A DNA stretch of 64,000 nt, taken from positions 62,001-126,000 of the forward strand of contig NZ_BJKB01000013.1 in the NCBI RefSeq assembly GCF_010725055.1, given 5' to 3'. The stretch's first letter is position 1, and every line of letters begins with the position of its first letter. Positions 25,721-34,516 of the stretch are shown one piece after another. The notes below the pieces were generated by a model, which had not been told where the DNA came from, ran no database searches, and was given only the letters and a program-made list of their open reading frames with translations. The position numbers were made by a program, and so were the translations under genes. Source of the DNA: Gelidibacter japonicus. Lineage in GTDB: Bacteria; Bacteroidota; Bacteroidia; Flavobacteriales; Flavobacteriaceae.

Positions 25721-26611
25721 TTATTCAAATAAATCTGAAGATAAATACCGATCGCCAATATCACAGATGACGGCGACGATGATTCCCTTATCCATTTTTT
25801 GAGCGATTTTTAAGGCCGCAGCAACCGAGCCTCCACTGCTCATTCCTGCAAAGACACCTTCTTCTTTAGCCAATCTTTGGGTTGTGGCTCTTGCATCTTC
25901 CTCGCTCACTTCAATCACCTTATCCACTTTCGAGCGATCAAAAATTCGGGGAAGATAAGCTTCCGGCCATTTACGGATGCCAGGGATTTTAGCACCATCT
26001 TTTGGTTGTGCGCCAACAATGGTGATGTTTTTATTCTGCTCTTTTAAAAACGTGGACACGCCCATAATGGTTCCGGTGGTTCCCATAGCCGAAACAAAAT
26101 GTGTCACTTCACCATTAGTATCACGCCAAATTTCTGGACCGGTGGTTTTATAATGGGCTTTCCAATTGTCGTCATTGCCAAATTGGTTTAACATAAAATA
26201 GCCCTTGTCTTTTTCGAGCTTTTCAGCGACGTCTCGGGCTCCCTCGATTCCATCATCTGCGGAAGTCAGAATTAATTCCGCACCATAGGCCCTCATGGTT
26301 TTGATCCGCTCTTCGGTAGAATTCTCAGGCATGACCAACACCATTTTCACACCTAACAACTGAGCTATGAATGCTAAGGCAATTCCTGTATTCCCGCTTG
26401 TAGCTTCTACCAAAGTATCTCCTTTTTTGACATCACCACGTTTTAAAGCTTCCGAAATCATATTCAAAGCCGCGCGATCCTTAACGCTGCCTCCTGGATT
26501 TGTGCCTTCTAATTTTAAAAACAAACGGACGCCATCTTTCGAAATAATATGTTTCACTTCAACAAGTGGTGTGTTACCAATTTGGTCGATTATCGATTGA
26601 CTTTGAATCAT
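25721..26611 (-). CDS. cysM: Cysteine synthase B (O-acetylserine sulfhydrylase)
   Basis: A 296-residue fold-type II PLP enzyme making cysteine from O-acetylserine and sulfide. Key features: KLEGTNPGGSVKDRAALNMI with the PLP-lysine in SVKDR, EATSGNTGIALAF, MGTTGTIMGVS (phosphate loop) and GMSSGGSVAAAL. The EGTNPGGSVKDR form and short length fit CysM better than CysK. The start overlaps the cysE stop (ATGA, 26608-26611), so the two are cotranscribed and coupled. Confidence 0.92.
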   Translation of the reverse strand: MIQSQSIIDQIGNTPLVEVKHIISKDGVRLFLKLEGTNPGGSVKDRAALNMISEALKRGDVKKGDTLVEATSGNTGIALAFIAQLLGVKMVLVMPENSTEERIKTMRAYGAELILTSADDGIEGARDVAEKLEKDKGYFMLNQFGNDDNWKAHYKTTGPEIWRDTNGEVTHFVSAMGTTGTIMGVSTFLKEQNKNITIVGAQPKDGAKIPGIRKWPEAYLPRIFDRSKVDKVIEVSEEDARATTQRLAKEEGVFAGMSSGGSVAAALKIAQKMDKGIIVAVICDIGDRYLSSDLFE

Positions 26612-27369
26612 TTTTTGCGTGTGCTAATTTTTATTTCTGTTTGATAGGTGACTAACGAATTTTCAGGAACCGATTGGGTAATCCATACGTTCGCCCCAAT
26701 AATGCTATTTGCGCCAATGACGATATCTCCTCCCAAAATAGTTGCGTTGGCATAGATGGTCACATTATCTTCAATGGTGGGGTGACGTTTTGTTTCCGAT
26801 AGACTCTTTTTTATTTGAATGCCGCCCAAGGTCACCCCTTGATAAATTTTGACGTTGTTTTTAATGATGGCCGTTTCGCCAATGACAATTCCTGTACCGT
26901 GATCGATAAAAAAAGAATCTCCGATTGTTGCACCGGGATGAATATCCACGCCGGTTAAACCATGTACGTGTTCACTCATCATTCTTGAAATAACAAAATA
27001 GTTTAGCTTATATAGCGCATGACTTAATCTATAAATAGCAATGGCGTGAAACCCTGGATATGCCAGATACACTTCAGTTAAACTCTTGGCCGCAGGATCA
27101 TTTTGTTCTATGGCAATCGCATCCAAGTCAAGCTTCTCCCGAATAGTTCCAAATTGACTTTCAAATTTCGACCATGTTTCTTCACCGTCCTCCAATTTCA
27201 ATTTTGTCGCAATCTTAAGAAATGTGTCTTTTACAAATTGACAGTTTAGAGTCCGATATTCTTCATCAAATAGCATATAAAACAAGGCTTTTGTGAAGGT
27301 CTCGACAGGATCCTTTAAACAGATATTATAAGTCTGAAATTGATTTAATTGATTTGAAAGTATACTCAT
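26608..27369 (-). CDS. cysE: Serine O-acetyltransferase
   Basis: A 253-residue enzyme acetylating serine with acetyl-CoA. The C-terminal half is a left-handed beta-helix of hexapeptide repeats (VDIHPGATIGDSFFIDHG, GIVIGETAIIKNNVKIYQGV, TIEDNVTIYANATILGGDIV) with the catalytic His in DHGTG. The N-terminal helical part is LAYPGFHAIAIYRLSHALY. I start at MSILSNQLNQF; a further ATG lies 18 bp upstream. Coupled to cysM by a 4-bp overlap. Confidence 0.93.
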   Translation of the reverse strand: MSILSNQLNQFQTYNICLKDPVETFTKALFYMLFDEEYRTLNCQFVKDTFLKIATKLKLEDGEETWSKFESQFGTIREKLDLDAIAIEQNDPAAKSLTEVYLAYPGFHAIAIYRLSHALYKLNYFVISRMMSEHVHGLTGVDIHPGATIGDSFFIDHGTGIVIGETAIIKNNVKIYQGVTLGGIQIKKSLSETKRHPTIEDNVTIYANATILGGDIVIGANSIIGANVWITQSVPENSLVTYQTEIKISTRKK

Positions 27370-27432
27370 ATGATCAATATTACGCATTATTCATGAGGGT
27401 AATATCAAAATTAATCAATTATTTACAGCAAA

Positions 27433-28482
27433 TTATAGAATAGCTTGAACAACTGCTTTCGGCGCTTCCTTACGCGTGCCATCAAACCCATCTATGCCAC
27501 TGACCGTAGTATATTTAAGCACATATTTTTTACCGGGATTGATGATTTGATACGCCGATTGGCACATTAAGGTTGCTTCATGGAACCCACAAAGAATCAA
27601 CTTCAATTTTCCGGGATAGGTATTGACATCGCCAATGGCATAAATCCCTGGGATATTGGTTTGATAATCAAAAGTATCGACCTTTATGGCGTTTTTTTCA
27701 ATTTCCAAGCCCCAATCGCCAATTGGTCCTAATTTTGGCGACAATCCGAAAAGTGGAATAAAATGATCTGCTTCAAGCAAGATTCTCTCTCCTTCCTGTT
27801 CTATAGTAAGACCTTCCAATCTTTTATTCCCGTGTAATGCAGTAACTTCTGCAGGTGTGATAAGGTTTATTTTTCCAAGAAGCTTTAGTTCTTGGACTTT
27901 CTCAACCGAATCCAAAGCGCCTCTAAATTCAGTACGTCTATGAACAAGCGTTACTTCTGATGCGATATCCGCCAAAAAAATACTCCAATCTAAAGCGGAG
28001 TCACCACCTCCAGAAATCACCACTTTCTTATTTCTATAGATTTCAGGATCTTTGATGAAATAGTCCACCCCTAAATCCTCGTAATAGGCGATATTATCAA
28101 TCAATGGCTTTCTCGGTTCAAAGCTACCCAAACCCCCAGCTATAGCGACAATTGGCGCATGATGCCGAGTTCCTTTGTTAGTGGTTACAATAAAACTACC
28201 ATCTTCTTGCCTTTCTATAGTCTCTGCGCGTTCACCCAAAGTAAATCCAGGCTGGAATTGCTTGCCTTGTTCCAAGAGGTTATTCGTCAAATCTCCAGCC
28301 AAAATATCTGGCACTCCCGGAATATCATAAATGGGCTTTTTAGGATATAATTCTGAACACTGACCTCCAGGTTGTGGCAAAGCATCAATTAAATGACATT
28401 TGAGTTTCAATAATCCTGCTTCAAAGACGGTGAATAATCCTGTAGGTCCAGCACCTATTATTAATATATCTGTTTTAATCAT
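27433..28482 (-). CDS. Ferredoxin-NADP reductase-like flavoprotein (TrxR-like fold)
   Basis: A 349-residue two-dinucleotide-binding flavoprotein: FAD motif GAGPTGLFTVFEAG at the N terminus, ALPQPGGQCSELYPKKPIYDIPG, NAD(P) motif GGGDSALDW and C-terminal AIGDVNTYPGKLKLILCGFHEA. It lacks the CxxC redox pair of true thioredoxin reductases, which places it with type-2 ferredoxin-NADP reductases. Lying 2 bp from the siroheme gene in the sulfite reductase run, it probably supplies electrons (via ferredoxin) to sulfite reductase. That role is inferred from context; no CysJ flavoprotein is present. Confidence 0.82.
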   Translation of the reverse strand: MIKTDILIIGAGPTGLFTVFEAGLLKLKCHLIDALPQPGGQCSELYPKKPIYDIPGVPDILAGDLTNNLLEQGKQFQPGFTLGERAETIERQEDGSFIVTTNKGTRHHAPIVAIAGGLGSFEPRKPLIDNIAYYEDLGVDYFIKDPEIYRNKKVVISGGGDSALDWSIFLADIASEVTLVHRRTEFRGALDSVEKVQELKLLGKINLITPAEVTALHGNKRLEGLTIEQEGERILLEADHFIPLFGLSPKLGPIGDWGLEIEKNAIKVDTFDYQTNIPGIYAIGDVNTYPGKLKLILCGFHEATLMCQSAYQIINPGKKYVLKYTTVSGIDGFDGTRKEAPKAVVQAIL

Positions 28483-28483
28483 G

Positions 28484-29059
28484 TTATTTGCTTATTAAAG
28501 TTTCGGTAATTTTGTTGAGTGCATTCACTTTTTGCTCAAAATTGCCTTTAATTGTTTTTCTGTATTGGTTTAAATTTTCTACCAGAATATTGACATCGTC
28601 AGGAATGACTTCTTCAAAAAACTGACGTAAGCGTTTCGCTGTAGTGGGCGATTTCCCATTGGTGGAAATGGCTATTTTAACATTGCCTTTTGTGACAATA
28701 CCTCCTAAATAGAAATCACAAAATTCAGGGGTGTCTGCGACGTTGACCAATAGATTGCGGTTTTTGGCATCTTTATAGATTTTTGTGTTGACTTCCACAT
28801 TATCAGTTGCTGCGATGACCAAATCTTTGTCACATAAAAAAGACTCGTCATAAGCCGTATAGATTAAGTTGATGTTGAATTGTTCCGCGAGTGCTTTCAC
28901 CTCATCCCTGAAAAAAGGGGCCACCATTTCCACATTGGCGTCGGGGCTCGATTTTAATAAAAATGTGAGTTTTTCCAAACCAACATTCCCACCACCAACA
29001 ATTAAGGTTTGGATTTTATGCATTCTTAAGAAAATAGGGTATAAGTTATTTCGTTCCAT
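28484..29059 (-). CDS. Precorrin-2 dehydrogenase / sirohydrochlorin ferrochelatase
   Basis: A 191-residue protein equal to the N-terminal half of CysG (Met8p-like): TLIVGGGNVGLEKLTFLL (NAD site), VIAATDNVEVNTKIYKDAK, NVADTPEFCDFYLGGIVTKG (catalytic Asp region) and ISTNGKSPTTAKRLRQFFEE. It oxidises precorrin-2 and inserts iron to give siroheme for the sulfite reductase encoded two genes upstream. The methyltransferase half of CysG is the separate gene just upstream (2 bp gap). Confidence 0.92.
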   Translation of the reverse strand: MERNNLYPIFLRMHKIQTLIVGGGNVGLEKLTFLLKSSPDANVEMVAPFFRDEVKALAEQFNINLIYTAYDESFLCDKDLVIAATDNVEVNTKIYKDAKNRNLLVNVADTPEFCDFYLGGIVTKGNVKIAISTNGKSPTTAKRLRQFFEEVIPDDVNILVENLNQYRKTIKGNFEQKVNALNKITETLISK

Positions 29060-29061
29060 TT

Positions 29062-29829
29062 TTAAGCTGTTATGAGTTGTTGGTTGACTTCTGTATGTAT
29101 AGAATTTAGCTTGACCCGCTGGTTAACAACTTCACCAATGACGATGATTGCGGGATTGGATAAGTTCTGCTTTTCGACGATACCATAAATTGTTGAAATG
29201 GTTCCGACACCAAATTTTTCGTTTTCCGTGGTGCCATTTTGGATAATTGCCACTGGAGTATTTTGCTTTCCTTCCGAAGAAAACACGTCGACAATTTCGG
29301 ACAATTTGCCCATGCCCATTAAAATGACCACCGTTGCTGTAGATTGCGCGGCAAGTTTGACATCCTTTGATAATTGGTGGGATTTTGTGGTGCCAGTTAT
29401 CACCCAAAAACTTTCAGATGCACCTCGTTTTGTTAATGGAATCCCTTGGTAGGCAGGCACCGCCAATGCTGATGAAATGCCAGGAACGACATAGGTTTCT
29501 ATTCCATAGTGTCGCACAAAATCAATTTCCTCAGCACCACGACCAAAAATAAAAGGATCGCCACCTTTTAGTCGGACTACGTGTCCATGGGATTTTGCCC
29601 TGGCCACAATCAAGTCGTTGATTTGGTTTTGTTCGTAGGCATAACAGCCCTTGCGTTTGCCCACAAATATGAGTTCTGCATTTGGGGAAGCATAGTCCAA
29701 CAAAACTACGTTGATCAAGGCATCATATAAAATGACATCTGCAGATTCTATCGCTTTGATGGCTTTAAGGGTGATCAGTTCTGGATCTCCTGGACCTGCA
29801 CCTACTACGGTTAATTTTGGTGTTTTCAT
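29062..29829 (-). CDS. cobA: Uroporphyrinogen-III C-methyltransferase
   Basis: A 255-residue SAM-dependent methyltransferase making precorrin-2. Motifs: LTVVGAGPGDPELITLKAI, RLKGGDPFIFGRGAEE, YQGIPLTKRGASESF and MGMGKLSEIVDVF. I start at MKTPKLTVVG; the longer reading from 29874 enters a palindromic repeat region. Together with the next gene it completes the route from uroporphyrinogen III to siroheme. Confidence 0.94.
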   Translation of the reverse strand: MKTPKLTVVGAGPGDPELITLKAIKAIESADVILYDALINVVLLDYASPNAELIFVGKRKGCYAYEQNQINDLIVARAKSHGHVVRLKGGDPFIFGRGAEEIDFVRHYGIETYVVPGISSALAVPAYQGIPLTKRGASESFWVITGTTKSHQLSKDVKLAAQSTATVVILMGMGKLSEIVDVFSSEGKQNTPVAIIQNGTTENEKFGVGTISTIYGIVEKQNLSNPAIIVIGEVVNQRVKLNSIHTEVNQQLITA

Positions 29830-29841
29830 GTTTGTGGGTTT

Positions 29842-29893
29842 AAACCTGACAGGTTTTCCTCCTTCGGCGGACAAGTAAAAACCCGTCAGGTTT
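29842..29893. repeat. Inverted repeat of the AAACCTGAC/GTCAGGTTT family
   Basis: AAACCTGAC (29842-29850) and GTCAGGTTT (29885-29893) flank a 34-bp centre in the cobA-sulfite reductase gap. The same CCTGACAGG core forms the long palindrome at 37189-37221. It could form a cruciform or an RNA hairpin but has no T-run. Confidence 0.6.
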
Positions 29894-29895
29894 GT

Positions 29896-31989
29896 TTAAA
29901 TAGTTATGGCCTGTTTTTGTTTTCTAAAAGCTCTTGCTTTATCTAAAAACACCGTTGCATTCTCAATGTAATTTTGGGCGAAAGCTTGCGTTGGAGCATT
30001 CTTTCTTATTTGATAAATGACTTCCGAAAAGCTAGTTCCCAAATCAATTTTTTGGGATTCAACAAATTCAGCATCAAACTGACTTATAATTACGGCTTGG
30101 GTATTTGTGACAATGTCTTCTGAAATTAATAGTGCCTTTGCCGCGTTAACCATGGCCGTGTAGGCTAAATAAATGGCATTGGAATACACTTTATGTCCTA
30201 AAGCTTCCTTGGCGTTATCAATTTTTTCTTCACTTTCCAAAAACAAGGTTTCAATCAAATCGATCATCACCCCTGCACATTCTCCAATTCCAATGGCTTT
30301 TACATAATCTTCATTAGTCCCCCAATCAATAAAATCGTCTTGGGTTAAACTGGACACATCTGACAAGTCGGTTAAAAGGTTATAAAAGTATTTTTCGCCT
30401 TGTGCCAAATAATAATCCAAAAAGGACTTCCCATGGGCATTGGCTTCAAAATCATTTAAAATACGACGTAAAGCCTCTGGCCCTCTCTTACTCGGTACTT
30501 TCACCACTTTATCGGCATACACTCCTTTTCCGTTGCCCAAATTTCCGCCGCCAAGCAAAACTTGAAGCGCAGGCGCCACTAATTTATCTGGAGTTCTTAT
30601 AGACATGCCCTGAAATCCAATATTGGCCATGTTGTGCTGACCACAGGCATTCATACAGCCGCTTATTTTGATGACTAAATCATCATTGTTTAAATAGTGA
30701 GGATACTCAGTTTTGATCACACGCTCCAGTTCTTCCGCGATTCCAGTACTACTCGCGATTCCTAAATTACAGGTATCCGTTCCTGGGCATGCCGTGATAT
30801 CAACTGCTTTATTATAACCAACTTCCGCAAAACCGAGCTTATCCAATTCCTGATAGAAATAAGGCAACAACTCCTCTTTCACAAAAGGAATGAGGATGTT
30901 TTGACGTAAGGTCAACCGGATTTCTCCCGCGGCATAATTCTGAACCAAATCCGCTAACAAACGTGCTTTGTCCGTATAGAAATCGCCCAACAAGACTTTA
31001 ATTCCTATGGCCACATAGCCCTCCTGTTTTTGTGGAATGAGGTTGGTAGATTTCCAAACATTAAAAGCATCTTTATCTTTAAGGTTTACTTTCGGCACGT
31101 CAACAGTTACCGGGATGGATATTGGATAATTTTCAACATTAATGGGAATAGTGGAATTCGCAATCGCCTTCTGCTCTTCATCAACCAAAGATTTGAATTC
31201 TTCCAATCCAATAGCATTGATCAAGAACTTCATCCGTGCCTTGGCCCGACTTTTTCGCTCGCCATGGCGGTCAAAAACACGTAGCACCCCTTCCATCAAT
31301 GGAATTATCCGATCGGTTGGCAAAAATTCATAAAGCACATCTGCAAGGCGCGGTTGTGAGCCCAATCCGCCACCCAACATGACTTTAAAACCTCTGATGC
31401 CATTTTTGGTTTTAGCAATAAAGCCCAAATCATGCATGTAGGACAGGCCTGAATCTTCATCGGACGCCGAAAAAGAGACTTTAAATTTTCGTCCCATTTC
31501 CTGGCAGATAGGATTTCTTAAAAAGAATTTAAAAATAGCGTCGGCATAAGGCGATACATCAAATGGTTCATTGATATCGATCCCGGCAGTTTCACTTGCA
31601 GTCACATTTCTAACCGTATTCCCACAGGCTTCACGAATGGTCATCGTATCTTTTTCCAATTCTTCCCAGAGTTCGGGAGTTCTATCAATATCAACATAAT
31701 GAATTTGAATGTCCTGGCGGGTGGTGATGTGTAAGCGTCCTCGGGAATATTCGTCAGAAACATCCGCAATTCGTCTTAACTGTTGACTCAGAACTTTTCC
31801 GTAAGGCAATTTGATTCGTACCATTTGGACACCTTGTTGGCGCTGTCCATAAATACCTCGTGCCAAACGCACACTTCTAAATTGATCCTCGTCAATCTTG
31901 CCATATTTGAAGAGTTCAATTTTATTGGCTAAATCGATAATATCTTTTTCAACGACTGGATTTTCTAATTCTGTTCTAAAACTTTGCAT
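29896..31989 (-). CDS. Siroheme [4Fe-4S] sulfite reductase with C-terminal HEPN-like extension
   Basis: A 697-residue assimilatory sulfite reductase, with nitrite reductase as the alternative by family. Two ferredoxin-like half domains and the siroheme/iron-sulfur cysteines are visible: C401 and C407 (ACPGTDTCNLG), C445 and C449 (ISGCMNACGQHN). RGRLHITTRQDIQIH and IREACGNTVRN are siroheme-contact regions. Residues from about 560 on (GIGECAGVMIDLIETLFLE, VYSNAIYLAYTAMVNAAKALL) form an all-helical extension resembling HEPN domains, absent from the shorter classical CysI. Siroheme and cys genes around it make sulfite the likely substrate. Confidence 0.88.
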   Translation of the reverse strand: MQSFRTELENPVVEKDIIDLANKIELFKYGKIDEDQFRSVRLARGIYGQRQQGVQMVRIKLPYGKVLSQQLRRIADVSDEYSRGRLHITTRQDIQIHYVDIDRTPELWEELEKDTMTIREACGNTVRNVTASETAGIDINEPFDVSPYADAIFKFFLRNPICQEMGRKFKVSFSASDEDSGLSYMHDLGFIAKTKNGIRGFKVMLGGGLGSQPRLADVLYEFLPTDRIIPLMEGVLRVFDRHGERKSRAKARMKFLINAIGLEEFKSLVDEEQKAIANSTIPINVENYPISIPVTVDVPKVNLKDKDAFNVWKSTNLIPQKQEGYVAIGIKVLLGDFYTDKARLLADLVQNYAAGEIRLTLRQNILIPFVKEELLPYFYQELDKLGFAEVGYNKAVDITACPGTDTCNLGIASSTGIAEELERVIKTEYPHYLNNDDLVIKISGCMNACGQHNMANIGFQGMSIRTPDKLVAPALQVLLGGGNLGNGKGVYADKVVKVPSKRGPEALRRILNDFEANAHGKSFLDYYLAQGEKYFYNLLTDLSDVSSLTQDDFIDWGTNEDYVKAIGIGECAGVMIDLIETLFLESEEKIDNAKEALGHKVYSNAIYLAYTAMVNAAKALLISEDIVTNTQAVIISQFDAEFVESQKIDLGTSFSEVIYQIRKNAPTQAFAQNYIENATVFLDKARAFRKQKQAITI

Positions 31990-32036
31990 AAAAATGCCCT
32001 GCTAACCTCCCATCTGTACTGCAATCTATGCAAGTT

Positions 32037-32068
32037 CTGGAAGGTATTCTGACTCGGGTAAGCGAGAA
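32037..32068 (-). other. Cobalamin-riboswitch-like 3' signature (fragment)
   Basis: On the minus strand a CTCG-cttac-CGAG hairpin is followed by GAGTCAGAATACCTTCCAG, which resembles the 3' end of cobalamin riboswitches (AGTCAGgAgACCTGCC). The rest of the aptamer is not recognisable in the 60 bp between it and the cysN stop. It is at best a truncated element before the sulfite reductase gene. Confidence 0.3.
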
Positions 32069-32130
32069 TATTGTTAGTGATTTGTGATTATGAGCAATCC
32101 TGTTAGTTCACCAATTTAGGTTTGAGATTC

Positions 32131-33378
32131 TTATTGAATAAAGCCTGCCCCAACGGTATTATTGGAGTGTGAATCAATTAAGATAAAGGAACCATTGGTA
32201 CGATGGTGTTTGAACGGATCGAAAAAGATAGGCTTGTTCAATTTAAAGGTGACGGTAGCTATATCATTCATCCCCAAAGCCTTGATATTTTCTTCTATTC
32301 CAGAATAATCGGGATGGATTTTATGATGGATGGCATCTACTTTTGCTAAAACTTTATTGACACCATGTTGCAGCACATATTTGTTACCAGCGACTAAATT
32401 CTGAGAATCCATCCAAGAAATGGTTGCTGTGAATTGCTTATCAATAATTGGTAAGTCATCTACTTTCACCAACATATCGCCCCTGCTCAAATTGATATCA
32501 TCTTCCAAAGTGATGGTAACCGACGAGCGTCTTGAAGCGGTTTGATACAATTGGTCATATACAAAAATCTCTTTTATTTTAGATTTCGTTTGGGATGGCA
32601 AAGCGACCACTTCATCACCAATACTAAGTTCACCTCCATATACTTTTCCAGCATAGCCCCTAAAATCGTGAAATTCTTCAGTCTTTGGTCTTATGACATA
32701 CTGTACAGGAAATCTTGGCGTGCCCACATTGTAGATGTCTTTAGTGTCCAATTGCTCAAAATGTTCCAATAAGGTCTGTCCATCGTACCATGGCATGTTA
32801 TTGGATTTATGAACGACATTATCACCTTTTAAAGCACTTACCGGAATAAAGGTGATGTTTTGCTCTTGATAATCACGTTTATCCATTAAGCTTTTAAAAT
32901 CGGCTTTGATCTTGTTATAAATTTCTTGGGAAAAATCAACCAAATCCATTTTATTGATGGCGACGATCACATCTTTTACACGCAATAAATTATTAATGAA
33001 AAAATGCCGATTAGTTTGTTCAATCACCCCTTTTCGGGCGTCAATCAAGATGATGGCCGCTTGCGAAGTAGAAGCACCTGTCACCATGTTTCTCGTATAC
33101 TCCACATGACCAGGAGTATCCGCAATGATATAACTCTTGGTTTGTGTTGAGAAATAAATATGAGCGACATCAATGGTAATCCCTTGTTCTCTTTCGGCTA
33201 CCAAACCGTCTGTTGCCAATGAAAAATCAAGATAATCGTATCCTTTTTGTTTACTGGTATTTTTTATGGCGTCGAGCTTATCACTCGTTAAAGATTTTGT
33301 ATCGTATAGAATTCTCCCAATTAAGGTGCTTTTCCCATCATCTACACTTCCTGCTGTTGCTATTTTTAAAACTTCCAT
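32131..33378 (-). CDS. cysN: Sulfate adenylyltransferase GTPase subunit
   Basis: A 415-residue EF-Tu-like GTPase that drives ATP sulfurylase. G1 is TAGSVDDGKSTLIGR (residues 8-22), G3 DTPGHVEYTRN, G4 NKMD, then two beta-barrel domains. There is no APS kinase domain at the C terminus (the protein ends GAGFIQ), so it is CysN and not a CysNC fusion. It follows cysD on the same strand. Confidence 0.95.
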   Translation of the reverse strand: MEVLKIATAGSVDDGKSTLIGRILYDTKSLTSDKLDAIKNTSKQKGYDYLDFSLATDGLVAEREQGITIDVAHIYFSTQTKSYIIADTPGHVEYTRNMVTGASTSQAAIILIDARKGVIEQTNRHFFINNLLRVKDVIVAINKMDLVDFSQEIYNKIKADFKSLMDKRDYQEQNITFIPVSALKGDNVVHKSNNMPWYDGQTLLEHFEQLDTKDIYNVGTPRFPVQYVIRPKTEEFHDFRGYAGKVYGGELSIGDEVVALPSQTKSKIKEIFVYDQLYQTASRRSSVTITLEDDINLSRGDMLVKVDDLPIIDKQFTATISWMDSQNLVAGNKYVLQHGVNKVLAKVDAIHHKIHPDYSGIEENIKALGMNDIATVTFKLNKPIFFDPFKHHRTNGSFILIDSHSNNTVGAGFIQ

Positions 33379-33501
33379 TTTTTGTTTGATATTAAGTATT
33401 AAGTAGGTAGTATTAAGATTTTACCGGTTTTATACTTATATGTTTTACTTATAATTTTATAATTCTCTTAGTACTTAATTCTTTGTACTTAATTCCTAAT
33501 A

Positions 33502-34407
33502 CTAAAAGTACCCCTGTTGTTTGCGTTTTTCCATCGCGGCTTCTGAGCGTTTGTCGTCAATGCGTGCACCACGTTCGGAAATGGTGGAGTCTCGGATTTC
33601 TTGTACGACAGAGGCAATATCCGCTGCCTCAGAAAGCACCGCCGCAGTACAACTCATATCGCCCACCGTTCTAAATCGGACCACGCGTTCTTCAACCACT
33701 TCATCTTCGTCTCTGTATACCACGTCGTCGTCAGAAGACCAAATCAAGCCGTCTCTTAAAAAAGTCGCTCTTGTATGTGCAAAATAAATGGAAGGGATTT
33801 CAATATTTTCTCTTTCGATATACGACCAAACATCCAATTCTGTCCAGTTGGAAATCGGAAACACCCGTACATTTTGTCCCAATTGAATTTGTCCATTGAG
33901 CATATCGAATAATTCGGGACGTTGATTTTTTTCATCCCATTGTCCAAAATCATCCCTCACAGAAAAAATGCGTTCCTTGGCTCTCGCCTTTTCTTCGTCC
34001 CTTCTGGCACCTCCAATACAGGCGTCAAATTTGAATTCTTCAATAGCATCTAAAAGCGTCGTGGTTTGAAGGCTATTTCTGCTGGCATATTTGCCAGATT
34101 CCTCCTTTACCTTTCCTTGATTGATGGAATCTTGAACCTTCCGAACAATCAATTCCAGTCCCAATTCATTCACCAAGCGATCCCTAAATTCAATGGTTTC
34201 AGGAAAATTGTGGCCAGTGTCAATATGCATTAAAGGAAACGGAATTTTTGCAGGATAAAAGGCTTTTTGGGCCAATCTCACCAAGGTAATGGAATCCTTT
34301 CCTCCAGAAAACAAGAGCACAGGCTTTTCAAATTGTGCAGCTACTTCTCTAATAATGTAGATAGCTTCATTTTCTAAAGGATTAATTTTCGAGGTGTCTT
34401 TCTTCAT
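33502..34407 (-). CDS. cysD: Sulfate adenylyltransferase catalytic subunit
   Basis: A 301-residue PP-loop ATP pyrophosphatase: LLFSGGKDSITLVRLAQKAF (residues about 31-50), MHIDTGHNFPETIEFRD, FDACIGGARRDEEKARAKER and FPISNWTELDVWSYI. With CysN it makes adenosine 5'-phosphosulfate from sulfate and ATP. Length and order (cysH-cysD-cysN) fit an assimilatory operon. Confidence 0.95.
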   Translation of the reverse strand: MKKDTSKINPLENEAIYIIREVAAQFEKPVLLFSGGKDSITLVRLAQKAFYPAKIPFPLMHIDTGHNFPETIEFRDRLVNELGLELIVRKVQDSINQGKVKEESGKYASRNSLQTTTLLDAIEEFKFDACIGGARRDEEKARAKERIFSVRDDFGQWDEKNQRPELFDMLNGQIQLGQNVRVFPISNWTELDVWSYIERENIEIPSIYFAHTRATFLRDGLIWSSDDDVVYRDEDEVVEERVVRFRTVGDMSCTAAVLSEAADIASVVQEIRDSTISERGARIDDKRSEAAMEKRKQQGYF

Positions 34408-34429
34408 AATTTTACTTCTTGTCCCCCTT

Positions 34430-34456
34430 ACCCCGACGAGTAAATCTTTACTGGGG
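34430..34456. other. Hairpin between cysH and cysD
   Basis: ACCCC plus AGTAAA pair with TTTACT plus GGGGT around a 2-nt loop, with a 4-nt bulge on one side. It lies in the 109-bp gap between cysH and cysD and lacks a T-run, so it could be an mRNA processing or stability element or a decayed repeat. Confidence 0.45.
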
Positions 34457-34516
34457 TGGGTTTTGTTGTTGTTATATAGTTGTTAGCACGTGCTGACTGA
34501 GACTGCGACCTCAAAC

